Positions 63,120 to 64,000 of a DNA stretch of 64,000 nucleotides are shown here, piece by piece (position 1 is the stretch's first letter; every line of letters starts with the position of its first letter). The stretch comes from Aplidium turbinatum (Eukaryota > Chordata > Ascidiacea > Aplousobranchia > Polyclinidae). The stretch spans positions 19,023,323 through 19,087,322 of the forward strand of contig OU964928.1 in the NCBI GenBank assembly GCA_918807975.1. Direction: 5' to 3'. The notes under the pieces are model-generated. The model had not been told where the DNA came from, searched no databases, and saw only the letters and a list, made by a program, of their open reading frames with translations. Made by a program: the position numbers and the translations under genes.

Positions 63120-63206
63120 AACAAATCATTCCTTTTTTGCATTGATTCAGCGTCAGCAAATGCTGAATCAATGCAAAAAAGACAAATTTGCTAGTTGGGT
63201 AATAGT
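63120..63206. repeat. Hairpin MITE, family member 3
   Basis: CCAACAAATCATTCCTTTTT ... GACAAATTTGCTAGTTGG with inner arms TGCATTGATTCAGCG/TGCTGAATCAATGCA. Same family design as 21741-21832, but terminal bases differ. Confidence 0.8.
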
Positions 63207-63377
63207 TTCCTTTTTGTCAATCGAATGGGACTAATAGTTAGGAATTTAAATAGGCTACTTGGTAGGATCAACAAACCCAGTTTGGAAAACCAGTCTTTTT
63301 TACATCTGCAGGAAATACAAACTTAGATAGAAAACTAACGAATTTTACTGTCTGGAAAGCTATCGTAAACACTAAAC

Positions 63378-64000
63378 AGGGTTGAGAAAAACCCGGGTTT
63401 TATAAAAAAGCCCAACCAGCATGTTTTGTTTTTTTTAAAAACCCGGGTTTTTTTGGGTTTTATTTAAAAAAGATAGATTCATACTTATTTCACCTCAAAT
63501 ACTACTTTTTACCAATGAAGTGCCTCTCACTCACAGTACATGCTGGCATAACTCAATAAAATAATGCACTAGGGCTGTTTAACTATGAGGCCTTCTTGCA
63601 TAAATGAGTTTTAGTGTAGTACAAAGTGGCATTACTTGATTTTTGTGTACAGAAATATCCACTGTGTTTTTAATTTATTCTTGGAAATTTCCTTCACAAT
63701 CACATCCTTAAGCCCTAATTTGAAGTTTGGTTTAAGTAAGTTACCTTGTAGTACTTTGGTTCATTTTTTCAATTTTTTGATAAAAATTGGACAAATATGA
63801 TGCTCTGGGTTTTTTATGTTTTTTTTGGTTTTTTTTAAGTGTTTTTTTGGGTCGGGTAAAATCGGAATGGCCCGAGTAGTAAGGAAATGTTAGTTTCGAC
63901 TTGTAAATGTATTAACCCTAAGTGGTCACGCCACAAGCACATTTGATTTCATACCACATTTGATTTTATATAGTTATGAATATGAATGGACTTGTAAATG
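63378..64000. mobile_element. Left end of a hAT-like element, runs off the window
   Basis: CAGGGTTGAGAAAAACCCGG followed by repeated AACCCGGGTTTT motifs is a common hAT-type terminus. The right end is not found before 64000. Interior AT-rich, non-coding as far as seen. In upstream intron territory of VCPIP1. Confidence 0.5.

Noticed and set aside
62752-64000. Upstream VCPIP1 exons
   Set aside because: No frame here resembles the catalytic-cysteine part of the OTU domain, so those exons must be beyond the window.

Overview
This is nuclear DNA from an animal with split genes, mostly short introns (about 150 bp to 2.4 kb), AT-rich spacers and many small inverted-repeat transposons. The proteins are clear but fairly diverged relatives of vertebrate ones. 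An invertebrate such as a tunicate would fit the compact genes, but that is an inference; the window alone does not fix the species.

Three host genes are present. (1) About 433-26997, plus strand: 37 exons of ANAPC1, the large scaffold subunit of the anaphase-promoting complex. Its N-terminal part lies left of the window and its stop codon is at 26995-26997. The exons join in phase to an open frame of about 1,770 codons, apart from two splice sites I could not settle. (2) 40521-42095, minus strand: an intronless AGFG1/2 gene (ArfGAP zinc finger plus FG/NPF repeats, endocytic adaptor). (3) 57019-62735, minus strand: the last five exons of VCPIP1 (VCIP135), a p97-associated OTU deubiquitinase; its N-terminal part, with the catalytic cysteine, lies right of the window. 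The genes work in cell-cycle ubiquitination, endocytosis and p97/Golgi deubiquitination, and I see no sign that they act together.

The rest is dominated by mobile DNA, and many elements can be delimited to the base by terminal inverted repeats and target-site duplications (TSDs). hAT-type elements with 8-bp TSDs lie at 7831-9505 (in an ANAPC1 intron), 28003-33712, 45733-47453 and 47480-49893. The 28003-33712 element carries two fold-back insertions and a complete RTE-like LINE (29895-33189, 10-bp TSD) with one uninterrupted frame for endonuclease and reverse transcriptase. At 36138-39350 is a 3.2-kb near-perfect palindrome (arms about 1.27 kb, 9-bp TSD) whose arms each carry the 3' end of a transposase-like gene I cannot assign to a superfamily. 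There are also tRNA-derived SINEs, a family of ~85-bp hairpin MITEs, TTAA-flanked elements (one carrying a tRNA-like sequence), minisatellites, and telomere-like repeats between inverted minisatellites in a VCPIP1 intron.

All calls rest on reading the sequence and remembered family features; no search was run. Exon borders were chosen by splice consensus, reading phase and remembered human protein sequence.
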